Source of the DNA: Diplolepis rosae
Taxonomy: Eukaryota > Arthropoda > Insecta > Hymenoptera > Diplolepididae
Reading direction: 5' to 3'
DNA: 64,000 nt
Assembly: GCA_030998225.1 (NCBI GenBank)
Contig: JAPYXD010000743.1
Location: forward strand, 1-64,000
Of this stretch, positions 1 to 10,880 are shown piece by piece; position 1 is the stretch's first letter; each line of letters begins with the position of its first letter. Position numbers and translations under genes: made by a program. The notes beneath the pieces are model-generated. The model was not told the DNA's origin. It saw only the letters and a program-made list of their open reading frames with translations, and ran no database searches.

Positions 1-1785
1 TCCTTTAGAAAAGCAATGCGCGAGAAGGGACTTGTAAAAATATTTTGTCTCTCCTTTAGAAAAGCAATGCGCGAGAAGGGACTTGTAAAAATATTTTGTC
101 TCTCCTTTAGAAAAGCAATGCGCGAGAAGGGACTTGTAAAAATATTTTGTCTCTCCTTTAGAAAAGCAATGCGCGAGAAGGGACTTGTAAAAATATTTTG
201 TCTCTCCTTTAGAAAAGCAATGCGCGAGAAGGGACTTGTAAAAATATTTTGTCTCTCCTTTAGAAAAGCAATGCGCGAGAAGGGACTTGTAAAAATATTT
301 TGTCTCTCCTTTAGAAAAGCAATGCGCGAGAAGGGACTTGTAAAAATATTTTGTCTCTCCTTTAGAAAAGCAATGCGCGAGAAGGGACTTGTAAAAATAT
401 TTTGTCTCTCCTTTAGAAAAGCAATGCGCGAGAAGGGACTTGTAAAAATATTTTGTCTCTCCTTTAGAAAAGCAATGCGCGAGAAGGGACTTGTAAAAAT
501 ATTTTGTCTCTCCTTTAGAAAAGCAATGCGCGAGAAGGGACTTGTAAAAATATTTTGTCTCTCCTTTAGAAAAGCAATGCGCGAGAAGGGACTTGTAAAA
601 ATATTTTGTCTCTCCTTTAGAAAAGCAATGCGCGAGAAGGGACTTGTAAAAATATTTTGTCTCTCCTTTAGAAAAGCAATGCGCGAGAAGGGACTTGTAA
701 AAATATTTTGTCTCTCCTTTAGAAAAGCAATGCGCGAGAAGGGACTTGTAAAAATATTTTGTCTCTCCTTTAGAAAAGCAATGCGCGAGAAGGGACTTGT
801 AAAAATATTTTGTCTCTCCTTTAGAAAAGCAATGCGCGAGAAGGGACTTGTAAAAATATTTTGTCTCTCCTTTAGAAAAGCAATGCGCGAGAAGGGACTT
901 GTAAAAATATTTTGTCTCTCCTTTAGAAAAGCAATGCGCGAGAAGGGACTTGTAAAAATATTTTGTCTCTCCTTTAGAAAAGCAATGCGCGAGAAGGGAC
1001 TTGTAAAAATATTTTGTCTCTCCTTTAGAAAAGCAATGCGCGAGAAGGGACTTGTAAAAATATTTTGTCTCTCCTTTAGAAAAGCAATGCGCGAGAAGGG
1101 ACTTGTAAAAATATTTTGTCTCTCCTTTAGAAAAGCAATGCGCGAGAAGGGACTTGTAAAAATATTTTGTCTCTCCTTTAGAAAAGCAATGCGCGAGAAG
1201 GGACTTGTAAAAATATTTTGTCTCTCCTTTAGAAAAGCAATGCGCGAGAAGGGACTTGTAAAAATATTTTGTCTCTCCTTTAGAAAAGCAATGCGCGAGA
1301 AGGGACTTGTAAAAATATTTTGTCTCTCCTTTAGAAAAGCAATGCGCGAGAAGGGACTTGTAAAAATATTTTGTCTCTCCTTTAGAAAAGCAATGCGCGA
1401 GAAGGGACTTGTAAAAATATTTTGTCTCTCCTTTAGAAAAGCAATGCGCGAGAAGGGACTTGTAAAAATATTTTGTCTCTCCTTTAGAAAAGCAATGCGC
1501 GAGAAGGGACTTGTAAAAATATTTTGTCTCTCCTTTAGAAAAGCAATGCGCGAGAAGGGACTTGTAAAAATATTTTGTCTCTCCTTTAGAAAAGCAATGC
1601 GCGAGAAGGGACTTGTAAAAATATTTTGTCTCTCCTTTAGAAAAGCAATGCGCGAGAAGGGACTTGTAAAAATATTTTGTCTCTCCTTTAGAAAAGCAAT
1701 GCGCGAGAAGGGACTTGTAAAAATATTTTGTCTCTCCTTTAGAAAAGCAATGCGCGAGAAGGGACTTGTAAAAATATTTTGTCTC
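1..1785 (+). repeat. 51-bp satellite, 35 head-to-tail copies
   Basis: A 51-bp unit (beginning TCCTTTAGAAAAGCAATGCG) repeats 35 times with no difference that I can see between copies, and it begins at the first base of the window, so the array continues to the left. It stops at 1785/1786, where unique sequence starts. Because 51 is a multiple of three and one frame has no stop, the array reads as an open frame (16-1890) encoding a 17-residue repeat that starts MREKGL. Perfect identity implies very recent amplification or homogenisation, or an assembly-collapsed array. I regard it as satellite DNA rather than a protein gene: no signal peptide, no codon-level variation, and a frame that runs straight into unrelated flanking DNA. 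Confidence 0.95.
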
Positions 1786-1928
1786 TACATTATCGGAGGA
1801 TCACTATTCGCGTATGAGATAGGAAACGTTGGCGACAGGTGTCCTCGTAGACAATTTCAAACTCTTATATCGCGAAAAAATGCAAATTAAATTCAAATTT
1901 AAAGAATTGGAATCCTTTCTGTGGAAAG

Positions 1929-2003
1929 TCATCCCAGACTACGCTGGGATTTGAGCCCAGGTCTTACGACTGCCGGTCGACCGCTCTAACCACTGACAAG
2001 GGA
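1929..2003 (-). repeat. tRNA-like sequence (SINE head) with A and B boxes
   Basis: On the minus strand this segment has an A-box-like stretch (GTGGTTAGAGCGG) and a B-box (GGGCTCAAATCCC) inside a T-arm with a 5-bp stem CTGGG/CCCAG and a 7-nt loop. This is internal RNA polymerase III promoter architecture. The D-arm and acceptor stem do not fold into a clean cloverleaf, so I read it as a tRNA-derived SINE head rather than a functional tRNA. It sits between the satellite and the DNA transposon at 2071. Confidence 0.55.
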
Positions 2004-2192
2004 AGTACGTCAATCTTTCCTGAGCTTTCTGCACGAAACTTGCAGTAACGAAAGTTCGATATGAATAAGTAATAATGCCGGAGTGACAGGACCCACTACC
2101 TCATTTATTTCGAAAAATTCAGTTTCGAAAATTGAAGTTTTCGCACGCGCCGAGTGTGTAAAGGCCGGTGAGTCCTTCAGCATAGTGAAGCG

Positions 2193-2246
2193 GTGGCGTA
2201 GTGGTGATGGCTATCGGCTGGCATGCTCGCGGCGCGGGTTCAATTC
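2193..2246 (+). repeat. tRNA-like insert inside the left TIR only
   Basis: An A-box-like TGGCGTAGTGG is followed about 40 bases later by a B-box-like GGGTTCAATTC. The sequence around it is common to both TIRs, but this block is missing from the right arm, where the flanks join directly. It is therefore either an insertion in the left arm or a deletion from the right one. The match to the Pol III consensus is good, but no cloverleaf can be drawn with confidence. Confidence 0.55.
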
Positions 2247-2784
2247 TTTTTGCCGGTGATTTTTCTTTTTTTACTTTTTATACATTGTTAATTATTTACA
2301 ATGTAATTAGTATAAGTTTTGATCATTTGTAATGAATTTAATTTAAATAACAAATACTAAAAATTATAAATAATAATTAATGCTGTCAATATATTTTGCA
2401 TAATTTATATTAATATTAAATATTTGAAAGGTACATTTATTTTACACTTTATTTATGCAATAAAAAACATTCATTTACATATTTAGGAAATATTACTTCA
2501 AAGAATATTCTATCAGGTATATAAAAGGAATTTGAGGCTTCACTGTTATGACCTAATATACATTTATTGTTAGTTCTTTGAATAATTGTACAATATCAAT
2601 TTTTTTTAAAGATTTTTACTAGTTTTCTGTATCACTTCCTTTACAGCCATGAAGGTGATACTTATCATAAAAGCAAGTAAAACATACATTTTCTCGACAC
2701 CAGGAAAATTTAATAAACGCTACATTGCTACATAAACAATTTTCCTTTAATAAAGCAAGTTGAATTATTTTTTCCAAAAATATG

Positions 2785-4055
2785 TTAATTTACCCGATTT
2801 TTATTAACAACATTTATAAACTCGTTTTCTAAAGCTTCGAATTTTTTAGAAAGAAGGAGTCCGAACTTGTATACCTCTTGAATACAGAGGAAAACTTTTA
2901 GGAGCAATTTACCAGACGCTGTAATAGAATACTGCGCAGTGTACGAATGCGTCAATTCAAATCTTTTTTTTTTCACCAGTACAGTTTTGACACCTTGAAA
3001 ATCTAGAGATCTATTATATGTCGTTTGATCATTACATCCAGTTTGATCGGTATTAATAACAAAGTCTGGAATGTACTTTGAAATCAATTTTTTTGTTTGT
3101 TTTTGGTATTTCTCCGCAGCCTCCACAGTTTTTTCCAATATTGGCATGTCACGTTTGCTAATAAATTTCGTCACTTTCCTCTGCCTAATTTTATGACGTG
3201 CTTTGAAATCCGCAGCCCATCGAAGGCTTGCTTGGAATTTAAAATTTTCGGACAAATACGGGAAAGCTGCCGTCATTGCCCATTGTTGCTAAGTCCTGGT
3301 GGTGACCTAAAATGTTTTAAATTCATAGATATATTTATTTACCAAATTGGAAATGCTTTCATTTTCAAAAAATTAAATTATTAATTAAATCTAGATTTAA
3401 TCGCTGCAGCGTCGAAAAATTCCATTTTGGATTGGCTTCTGCCAAAGTAACAACTTTTCTTTTATATTCAATTCGGATGTACTCATATTTCTTACTCTTC
3501 CCCAAGTCATCATCATAATTATAATCGGGGTCTCTGTCAGTATCATCTCTTGTGCACTACATAAAAATTGTAAATTACTTTAAACAATTTATTAGATTAG
3601 AAATTAAAGTACGAATTAAAGATAATAAGCAATCGTTTCTTATTGAATTTACAATTCTGTTTGTTAATAGTCATTTTTGAAGTTTATTCGAAATATAATA
3701 GATATTGTTAGAAATGAATCAAAAATACAATGTAAATAAAATTAAAATACTTTTTACAACTTTTATTAAATAATAAAAATGTTTAAAACAGATTAATTGT
3801 TTTTTTATATAATGCAATTTACAAAGATTATGTTCCATGGAACACGTGATTTGAAATAACAATAAGTGTTATAACAACTTTTGATTATTACACAGAAATA
3901 TTTATTATTAATGAAACAATAATAATTTTAAAGGAACTTACTTCTTTAAATGTTCCTTTAGCGTTACTTTCATAAAATAATATTAATTGTTCTTCCACTG
4001 ACACCTGACACTCATTTATCACATCGATTACAGCTTCAGAAATTTTTTCTGCCAT
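2785..4055 (-). pseudogene. CENPB-type HTH / DDE transposase, broken
   Basis: Three exons can be read on the minus strand. Exon 1 (4055-3942, 38 codons from ATG) ends at a GTAAGT donor. Exon 2 starts at 3556 after TAG and joins in phase. It encodes an acidic stretch, then a Lys/Arg-rich segment (EYKRKVVTLAEANPKW) typical of the first helix-turn-helix of pogo-like transposases. Exon 3 (3306-2785) carries a CENPB-type HTH (FKARHKIRQRKVTKFISKRD) and the start of a DDE domain with first Asp in VINTDQTG. Defects: no clear donor at the end of exon 2 (near 3401), an in-frame TAG at 3291-3289, and a stop at 2785 before the second and third catalytic acids. Its place between the TIRs makes it the element's own transposase. 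Confidence 0.75.
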
Positions 4056-4717
4056 CGTTCTCGAAACAGAGGAAATGTTTTGCGGAGAGTTTTCCGTTAT
4101 AAGATTATTGTTTTATTAAATAAAAAGGGAATGCTGGAGAGCATTCGTAAACTCTCCTTCGAAACTTTCATCACTCAAAGATCTTTCCAAATCTTCGTTC
4201 GTAGATCCTTCACAATCAGATTTCTGACTCGAACTTCCACTTCCAATTGCACCTTGCTTCATTTTTGCATAAATTGAAAAAGCACTTGCACCAGGAAAAT
4301 ATAAAATAACCAAATATATATAGTATCCACAAACACTTTCTAATTCCTAATTTCTCCAGTTTGGGATGAGTCAGTGAGAACATTTTAAATAAAGTGTAAA
4401 ATAAATGTACCTTTCAAATAATTAATATTAATATAAACTATGCAAAATATATTGACAGCATTAATTATTATTTATAATTTTTAGTATTTGTTATTTAAAT
4501 TAAATTCATTACAAATGATCAATACTTATACTAATTACATTGTAAATAATTAACAATGTATAAAAAGTAAAGAAAAAAATCACTGGCAAAAAGACCGCTT
4601 TACTGTGCTGAAGGACTCACCGGCCTTTACTCACTCGGCGCGTGCGAAAACCTCAATTTTCAAAACTCAATTTCTCGAAATAAGTGCGGTAGTGGGTCCT
4701 GTCACTCCGGCATTATT

Positions 4718-5800
4718 GTCACTACCTACATTATCGAGGATTACGCGTCCAGCATATGGAGAAGGATTTGAGTGCCAAAGAGACGTTAAAAGCGACTTCG
4801 AATCCCACTCAGATAATGACTTCTGAGTGACTTCGACGTAGTTCTTTCGGTTATGATGCATTCCATGAATGTGGGATCAGAATTGGCGCGATCCAGCATG
4901 TCTAAAGAGACCTACTCATGGTACTTTTTTTTTATCTTCGAACATTTTAAAATTGCTAGATAAAAAATTGTGAAAAGCAGTTTTTTATTGTCTGTCAGTA
5001 TGTTTTCCAAATAATGTTGAGAAAGATATCTTGTAAATTGAAAAAGTTGTCTAACGAGATACATCAGTACATACAGTCAGGCCTCAATCATTTGAACTTA
5101 GATGATTTGCACTTCCCTAGTCTGCTGCTTTTACCATCGTGCAAACCATCGAGCCGACGCATGGTTCTACAAGAACACGTATGTATGAATAAAAATCACC
5201 TACGATATTCAAGCTCCAGATCTATTAGACCCAGAGGGTTGTTTTTTGAGGAGAATCTAAAATGATTCTATGTATTTTTACTCATCTATAAATCATTTTG
5301 ACGTGGTTAAGAGGTATTCAAATCCAAGACAAATTTCTTAAAAGTAGCGATTGATGAAAAAATCAGGGTTTTCTAAAACGCTGTATCTGAAAAATTGTTG
5401 AGGCTCAAGCAATTTTTTCTTCTTAATTTTTCAGAATTTTGTCTACGGTTTTCTGTCAATCTTTTTTCCGCTAAAATGCACAAGAGGGCAACAATCCACG
5501 CATATAATACTGGCTAACAAAATAGGTATGACCTATTAGTTCATGGAATAAGATATATCACTTCCAGAGTAGTTTTCTGTGCTGAATTTAAATCTGGCCT
5601 TTGTAAAAAAATTTTAAGCAGAAAGAAATACATGAAGTCGAGGCGTTTTTCGACGCAGAATCCATTGATTGTTTTGTTTTTTCGATATCTTATACAGTTC
5701 CTGAGATAATTAAAAAAAAACTTTTAAAAAACACGAAAAAAATGGTTTTACAGAAAACCTTGTGTTTAAGTGTATATCATTTATTTTCTAGTCAACTGTA
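4718..5800. other. No gene recognised
   Basis: AT-rich sequence to the right of the transposon. An 83-codon open frame at 5014-5265 has no recognisable motif. The short segment 4727-4745 resembles the first bases after the satellite (TACATTATCG...AGGAT), but the likeness does not extend. I see no RNA gene or coding exon. Confidence 0.5.
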
Positions 5801-6089
5801 TGTTGAGACGGTCACATCAGCTGACACACGCCAAGACTAAAGACCACAGGCACGACACCTACTAGACGGCATAGCAGGTACGCTGAGGTAGCGGTTCGGA
5901 CAGTCTCCGCTAGGTTCGCAGCGCGAGCCTGCCCACAGCAAACTCGAAACCGTCGGTCTATAATCACGCGTACAAGATCTTCCAAAGACACCTCCCAGAT
6001 GAGTTGCAAAACCCTAAGAAGGAAGTCTACTGATAGAACTCCAAGGGTCTACGAAAAAACGGTGGAATTGGTAAATATGTTTGCGAGTT

Positions 6090-6369
6090 GATTTGGTTAC
6101 GCTGCCCCAGGCTCCAAATCACTCATTAATTTTTTAAATTTAATTTAATCTGGGTACGCTGCTCCAGGCTCCAGATAAATTCCTCTCAGTTAAAAATTCT
6201 CTCTGGGTACGCTGCCCCAGGCTCTAGAGAGGGTTCTTTTTTCCGCCACTAGGTACGCTGCCACAGGCTCTAGTGTGCGTTTTCTCGAAAATCTCTCCCT
6301 CTGGATACGCTGCATCAGGCTCCAGAGACGAGAGATTTGGAACTGGGTACGCTGCCACAGGCTCCAGTG
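6090..6369 (+). repeat. Six hairpins with constant loop and covarying stems
   Basis: Six units about 40-60 bp apart share a 17-nt core of form N-TACGCTGC-NN-CAGGCT. Each core is flanked by its own complementary arms: GATTTGG/CCAAATC (6090-6120), ATCTGG/CCAGAT (6148-6176), CTCTCTGG/CTAGAGAG (6199-6231, one G-T pair), CACTAG/CTAGTG (6247-6275), CTCTGG/CCAGAG (6299-6327) and ACTGG/CCAGT (6342-6368). The arms differ between units yet always pair. Inside the loop CTG/CAG can pair too, with the only variable bases in its tip. This is the pattern expected of a structured RNA (or DNA) element under selection. Its role is unknown; packaging, translation or dimerisation are possibilities. Confidence 0.85.
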
Positions 6370-6530
6370 AGTAGAGTCACCCCTACCTCAGTTCATCTTC
6401 ATCGTGATCTGAACGCCATCTATGAGGCTATATTGATATTTCTTGGATTGCTTCAACCGTTATAAAAATTTGTATTAGCGACAGAGTATTTCGAATTAGC
6501 TGTGTAATTTGTCTACATTACCGCGATATC

Positions 6531-7440
6531 AGCCCCATCTACGCGTACTTGATAAATATTATTCAAAGCGATATTTTGAGTATTATAAAGTTACGCTAAC
6601 GGTAAGATATTGTGAGCAGTCTAAAGAGACTGAGTTCTATATATATTTTGTCGCGACTTTAGCGCCATCTACGCGTTCTTGATAAATACTATTTAAAGCG
6701 TTATTTTGAATATCATGTAGTTACACTAACGGTAAGATATTGTGAGCAGTCTAAAGAGACTGAGTTCTATATATATTTTGTCGCGACTTTAGCGCCATCT
6801 ACGCGTTCTTGATAAATACTATTTAAAGCGTTATTTTGAGTATCATGTAGTTACACCAACGATAAGGCATTGTGAGCAGTCTAGAGAGACTGAGTTCTAT
6901 ACATATTTTGCCGCGACTTTAGCGCCATCTACGTGTTCTTGATAAATATTATTCAAAGCGATATTTTGAGTATTATAAAGTTACGCCAACGATAAGGCAT
7001 TGTGAGCAGTCTAGAGAGACTGAGTTCTGTATATATTTTGCCTCGACTTTAGCGCCATCTACGCGTTCTCGATAAATGCTATTCAAAGCGATATTTTGAG
7101 TATTATAAAGTTACGCCAACGATAAGACATTGTGAGCAGTCTAGAGAGACTGAGTTCTACATATATTTTGTTGCGACTTTAGCGCCATCTACGCGTTCTT
7201 GATAAATACTATTTAAAGCGATATTTTGAGTATTATAGGGTTACGCCAACGATAGGGCATTGTAAGCAGTCCAGAAAGACTGAGTTGTGTATATATTTTG
7301 CCGCGACTTTAGCGCCATCTACGCATTGTTGATTAATATTTCTCCAAAACATTACTTTATGTGTCATGGAATTGCTTAAGTAACAAATCATTTGTCAAAA
7401 TTTGTCAAAGCAGACGGAGTTCTTAATTTATTCCAGCGCG
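6531..7440 (+). repeat. 130-bp tandem repeat, about seven units, in the LTR
   Basis: The phrase AGC(G/C)CCATCTAC recurs at 6531, 6661, 6791, 6921, 7051, 7181 and 7311, exactly 130 bp apart, with diverged outliers near 6409 and 7446. Each unit holds a short hairpin CAGTCT-NNNN-AGACTG with a variable 4-nt loop. Only the last unit has a mismatch in the stem. The arrays lie in the presumed U3/R part of the LTR, where repeated units often act as enhancers. Confidence 0.85.
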
Positions 7441-7751
7441 ACATTAGCGCCATCTACGCTTTGTCAGGAAAGACTGAAATATATCTAGCTTAGCGGTGAT
7501 AATATTACTCTTGTAAACCACAGACTGTGGACGCTTGGTGACGTCACTCCAACTAGTGCGCCACCAACGGTCCAAACAAAACTCTAAGTCATATGAATAG
7601 CTCTCTACCACTGTAATTCATGGGAATAAAGACTGATGTTATACATTTAAAACGCCTACCTATCATTTCCATACCTTTGGGTCCATAAATCATAGACTAG
7701 TTTACTAGGTTAGTTAAGGATATATTATAATAAAGTAACGAACTCTCTCAT

Positions 7752-7769
7752 TGGCGCCCGAACAGGGAC
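7752..7769 (+). promoter_or_regulatory. Primer binding site, tRNA-Lys type
   Basis: TGGCGCCCGAACAGGGAC is complementary to the 3' 18 bases of a tRNA-Lys, the same primer site used by several lentiviruses and by some insect gypsy elements. It follows the LTR end after a single base, the normal spacing. It fixes the element as a plus-strand LTR retroelement and the LTR end at 7750. Confidence 0.92.
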
Positions 7770-7826
7770 CCAAAGGCATCACGTGGTCAGAAAGCAAGTT
7801 CAGAAATTAAACAAAACTTAGTTAAA

Positions 7827-9106
7827 ATGTCGCGTCCTCGCGGAAGGCCAAATAAAAAGGGAGCCGCTGATCGTGCGGAGCTTGATGAAATTTCATCTCA
7901 AGCATCGGACATTGTTCAAGGGGCGAGGGCTCTAGAAACCCCCCCCCCCCCCCCCCGACATAAACGCGGATTACACCCTTCCTAACATTGGAGCTTTAAC
8001 AGGGGCAATCCCTAGAAGCTCGTCAAGACGTAGAACTCTCCATGACGAATTAAATATGGCATTAGATAAATCCACTGTCAGAGGAAGAGAAGAACCACGA
8101 GAAGATTCACTAATGAATAAATATCAAGAATTGAAGATTAAGATATTACTGAGCAGGTTAGGTCTTTGAGAAACGTCAATGAGATACGTTTTCAGATCCT
8201 CGAGGGACGTCTGAGAGATTGTATGGACCAACATCACCTGTTAAATTCCTTGAGGAACTGAAGGATTTTTGGACAGCAGTTAGGCCCACAAGGGGGCAAA
8301 CCGCATTTATCATAAGTAGTTGCCTGCAAGGGACTCCCAGGGACTGGTGGGATTTAGTGAAGGAGGAAGGAGATGACTTTCCTCAATTTATAACAAAGTT
8401 TAAACGCAGGTACTGGGGAGAGGAAACCCAGCACTCAGTTAAAACAAAACTAGAGTTTGGAAGTTACCAGGCCGGACGTGAGGGGACAATGACAGCATAC
8501 GCCATTAAGATGTTTAGAGAGGCCAGAGGATTGGCCCCTGCCTCTACAGTTCAAGAAATAATTCAAAAGCTCGCTCGACACTTTAACGAAGAAATAAGGT
8601 CTACGATTCTTAGCAGACCAATAAGTACTCTGGAGAGTTTACTAGAATTACTAGAGAGATTCGATAACACCGGACCCTTGAATGCACATCGAACTGATAA
8701 CCCCATTCCAAGGGACACCTGGAGAAATAGAAATCCATCCAGCCCACAACAATATACTAGGCATCTTGGAGACAGGCCTAATCAATATCGACGGAACCAA
8801 GAAAGTCAAGGAAGGACAGTTAAGGAGGAAAACTGGAGAAGAACAGCACGAAACCTGGAGCCACCACAGGATAACATTCGAGTAATGGACATTACAAACA
8901 ACGTAGACGAAAAATTTGAAAAGGAAGCAGAGATGTCGGGAAACTAGAATCGTCTGGACCCTTACACACGCCGGGGAAATCAGACGACGAGATACTAACT
9001 ATGAGGCATGTGAGCACATTAGATTTTCGCGAAGAATTGTTAGAAGAAGAAGAAAACCAACCAATAAGGAACATCTTCAAATACATTCAAGTTTATTTAT
9101 TATAAT
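7827..9106 (+). pseudogene. gag of the tRNA-Lys gypsy-type element, broken
   Basis: The frame opens at ATG 7827 with a basic N-terminus, meets a run of 18 Cs (7939-7956) at which the coding frame changes, and stops at TGA 8167. A further change lies around 8145-8220. The capsid part is open from 8219 to 8944 (no ATG; the frame only becomes open there) and contains the SPVKFLEEL and GTPRDWWD motifs of Ty3/gypsy Gag. A basic, Arg/Asn/Gln-rich tail replaces a CCHC knuckle. Another frame change follows, with an acidic tail to about 9103, after which coding ends. No protease, RT or integrase of this element follows, so it is truncated. Confidence 0.75.
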
Positions 9107-9876
9107 TTGATACTGAAGCTCAAACCAATTTTATAATAATATTACAGATGATGTGAATTACACATTTTCTCAAAGTCACTCAATTTCTTTTTGAATTTAA
9201 GTGAAACAGGAAATTGAATTTACTTAAGGCTGTATCAGCCTTAAGGAACACATTCTCATCATGGCGCTCGCGCTTCGCGCTCGATATTCTGTATACATTT
9301 CAGTAACTTTTTAATAAGTTACATGATTAAAATAATTTATTTTCTTCCAAATCTCTCAAAAAGAAAAAACAGTCGTAGACTTTATTTAAGGAAACGATTT
9401 TGCAGAACAATGCTTATTTCGTATCTCACATATTTTGGTGAAAAAAATCGAATTTTTTTAATATTAAAAATCAAAACATAAAATATACCTCCTGTCCCGA
9501 AATGTCTTAATGAGAATTTGTAGACCTCATTTAGGCAAACAATTTCCCATCTAAACGTTTTTTGTATCTCACATATAGCATAGAAGGTAAAAGCGCGCGG
9601 TCAAACGATACGCGCTCGCCCGTCAACAATCAAGGTCAAGCGGTATTTAATAAACAAAGCATCCTTCGGCGAAAATAAGACGTTTAATGAAAATATAAAC
9701 ATTGAAGGAATGTGCAAATAATATAATTCGAAATATTATTTCACAGAAAAAATTTTATTCCAAGCATAGTCAACTCAGGAAAGTTCCACGTACAATCGAC
9801 AAACAATTACATACGTACAGAACGAAAAATAGCAATCAATAGTAAGAAATCGAAATTGGTTTGATTAAAACTACCA
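9107..9876. other. No gene; diverged direct repeat
   Basis: AT-rich. Segments 9378-9432 and 9522-9578 are diverged direct copies (both begin AGAC..., both end GTATCTCACATAT). A compact palindromic phrase GCGCTCGCGCTTCGCGCTCG lies near 9265. It may contain the truncated leader of the next gag, but I see no primer site. Confidence 0.4.
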
Positions 9877-10880
9877 ATGGGACAATCAATAACCCAGAGT
9901 AGTACGGGAGCAATATATAGGACAATAAACCGCTCTACAGGACTTAACAGAGGCTTTATACAGGTAAATTTAAGGACTCGACAAAATAAAGATAGGACTA
10001 CAAACGAAGATAGGCAAGCAGTCCAAAATAACCTCAACCAATCTCTTCTCTGAGACGGAATAGATTTGCCAGTTCCAGAAATCTCAAAATCAACAAACCA
10101 GACAATAACGAATAATTTCAAATAGACTCCTTTTTAGAAGATAATAATCAATTCCTAGCAGAAGCAAATGAACTCTTGAAACATTACGACGAACAGGTAA
10201 TTAGGGAGCAAGGAAATTTGATTAAAGAAATAGAAGAAAAATGCAAAAACAAGGACTTAAATAAAACAGGTAGATCTACAGCCCATAGCTCATTTCAAAA
10301 AGAATTTAGGAATCACAAAAAATCAGAAAAGGAACAAATGGGGAATAGAAACGAAATATTAAATAAACAATCAGTAAATTTGAAAAATAGGAGAAAGAAT
10401 GACCTCGAAAATTTTGATACATACGATAGTGAACGACTGGAATTCGGAGAAAATTCAAATCAAAATAGAACTCGCCGAGCAACGATGTATAATAGGCCAA
10501 CCAGACGTTTACGGGCAAACCAAGGTAATCAAGAAACTGAGGACAATTCAGAATTAAGTGACAACGACGACTATCACCCAAGGCCAACAACACACTTTCC
10601 ATTTGGAATGACCCAAACCCCGTTTCAGATAATGAGCAATTGGCCACTAGAATTAAGGAATAACAAAGAAGACAGCCCAGCTCATTTTTTGGAAGATCTA
10701 AAAAGATTCGAAAGGAGATACCAAATAAATAATAGGGATATTCTAGAAAACCTGGATGCATTGTTAATGGAGTATGCAAAAGACTGGTGTTTAATTAATA
10801 AAAATTCGTGGAGAACGTTATCAGATTTTTTTGAAGAATTTACGAAAACATATATAGACGAAATTTTTTTAGAAAGTACG
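9877..10880 (+). pseudogene. Second gypsy-type gag fragment
   Basis: Starting at ATG 9877 the plus strand reads as a Gln/Asn/Arg-rich Gag N-terminus with stops at 10051 and near 10120. The open frame 10176-10934 then continues through a charged segment into a capsid core with the same SPAHFLEDLKRF motif as the gag at 8219, so the two elements belong to one clade. Gag sequence ends near 10880, where GC-rich LINE sequence begins. A pol fragment on the same strand at 12530-12863 is probably the same element beyond the insertion. Multiple stops make it nonfunctional. Confidence 0.7.

Larger units (their letters stand above)
2071..4717. mobile_element. DNA transposon with 330-380 bp terminal inverted repeats
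   Basis: The left arm 2071-2454 is the inverted copy of the right arm 4387-4717. Both tips read AATAATGCCGGAGTGACAGG inward and stay alignable to the inner boundary AAATAAAGTGTAAAATAAA. Between the arms lie minus-strand exons of a CENPB/DDE-type transposase. The left arm has about 50 extra bases (2193-2243) with a tRNA-like sequence that the right arm lacks. No unambiguous target-site duplication was seen. The element is diverged and the transposase broken, so it is probably immobile. The transposase suggests a pogo/Tc5-like group, which is inference. Confidence 0.8.
5801..7750 (+). repeat. 5' LTR of a gypsy-type retroelement
   Basis: The right edge is secure: the sequence ends CTCTCTCA at 7750, one base before an 18-base primer site at 7752. 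The left edge is placed at TGTTGAGACGG (5801) because LTRs start with TG, but no second LTR lies in the window to confirm it. Inside are an array of six hairpins (6090-6369), a 130-bp tandem repeat (6531-7440), and AATAAA signals near 7624 and 7727 that may belong to the poly(A) region. Confidence 0.55.

Noticed and set aside
16..1890. 624-codon open frame across the satellite
   Set aside because: The frame is open only because the 51-bp unit is a multiple of three without a stop in that frame. There is no variation between copies, and the tail is read-through of flanking DNA.
4116..4313. Minus-strand 65-codon Ser/Glu-rich frame as an extra transposase exon
   Set aside because: It lies upstream of the transposase start at 4055, has no splice link, and shows no domain.
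5014..5265. 83-codon frame
   Set aside because: No start context, no domain, and the composition resembles surrounding non-coding DNA.
6090..6369. CRISPR-like array
   Set aside because: Regularly spaced short repeats resemble a CRISPR array at first, but the context is a eukaryotic LTR, spacing is uneven, and the parts between belong to the hairpin stems; no cas genes.
10306..10779. 157-codon minus-strand frame
   Set aside because: Shadow of the plus-strand Gag capsid; hydrophobic by virtue of the complement of a charged protein.
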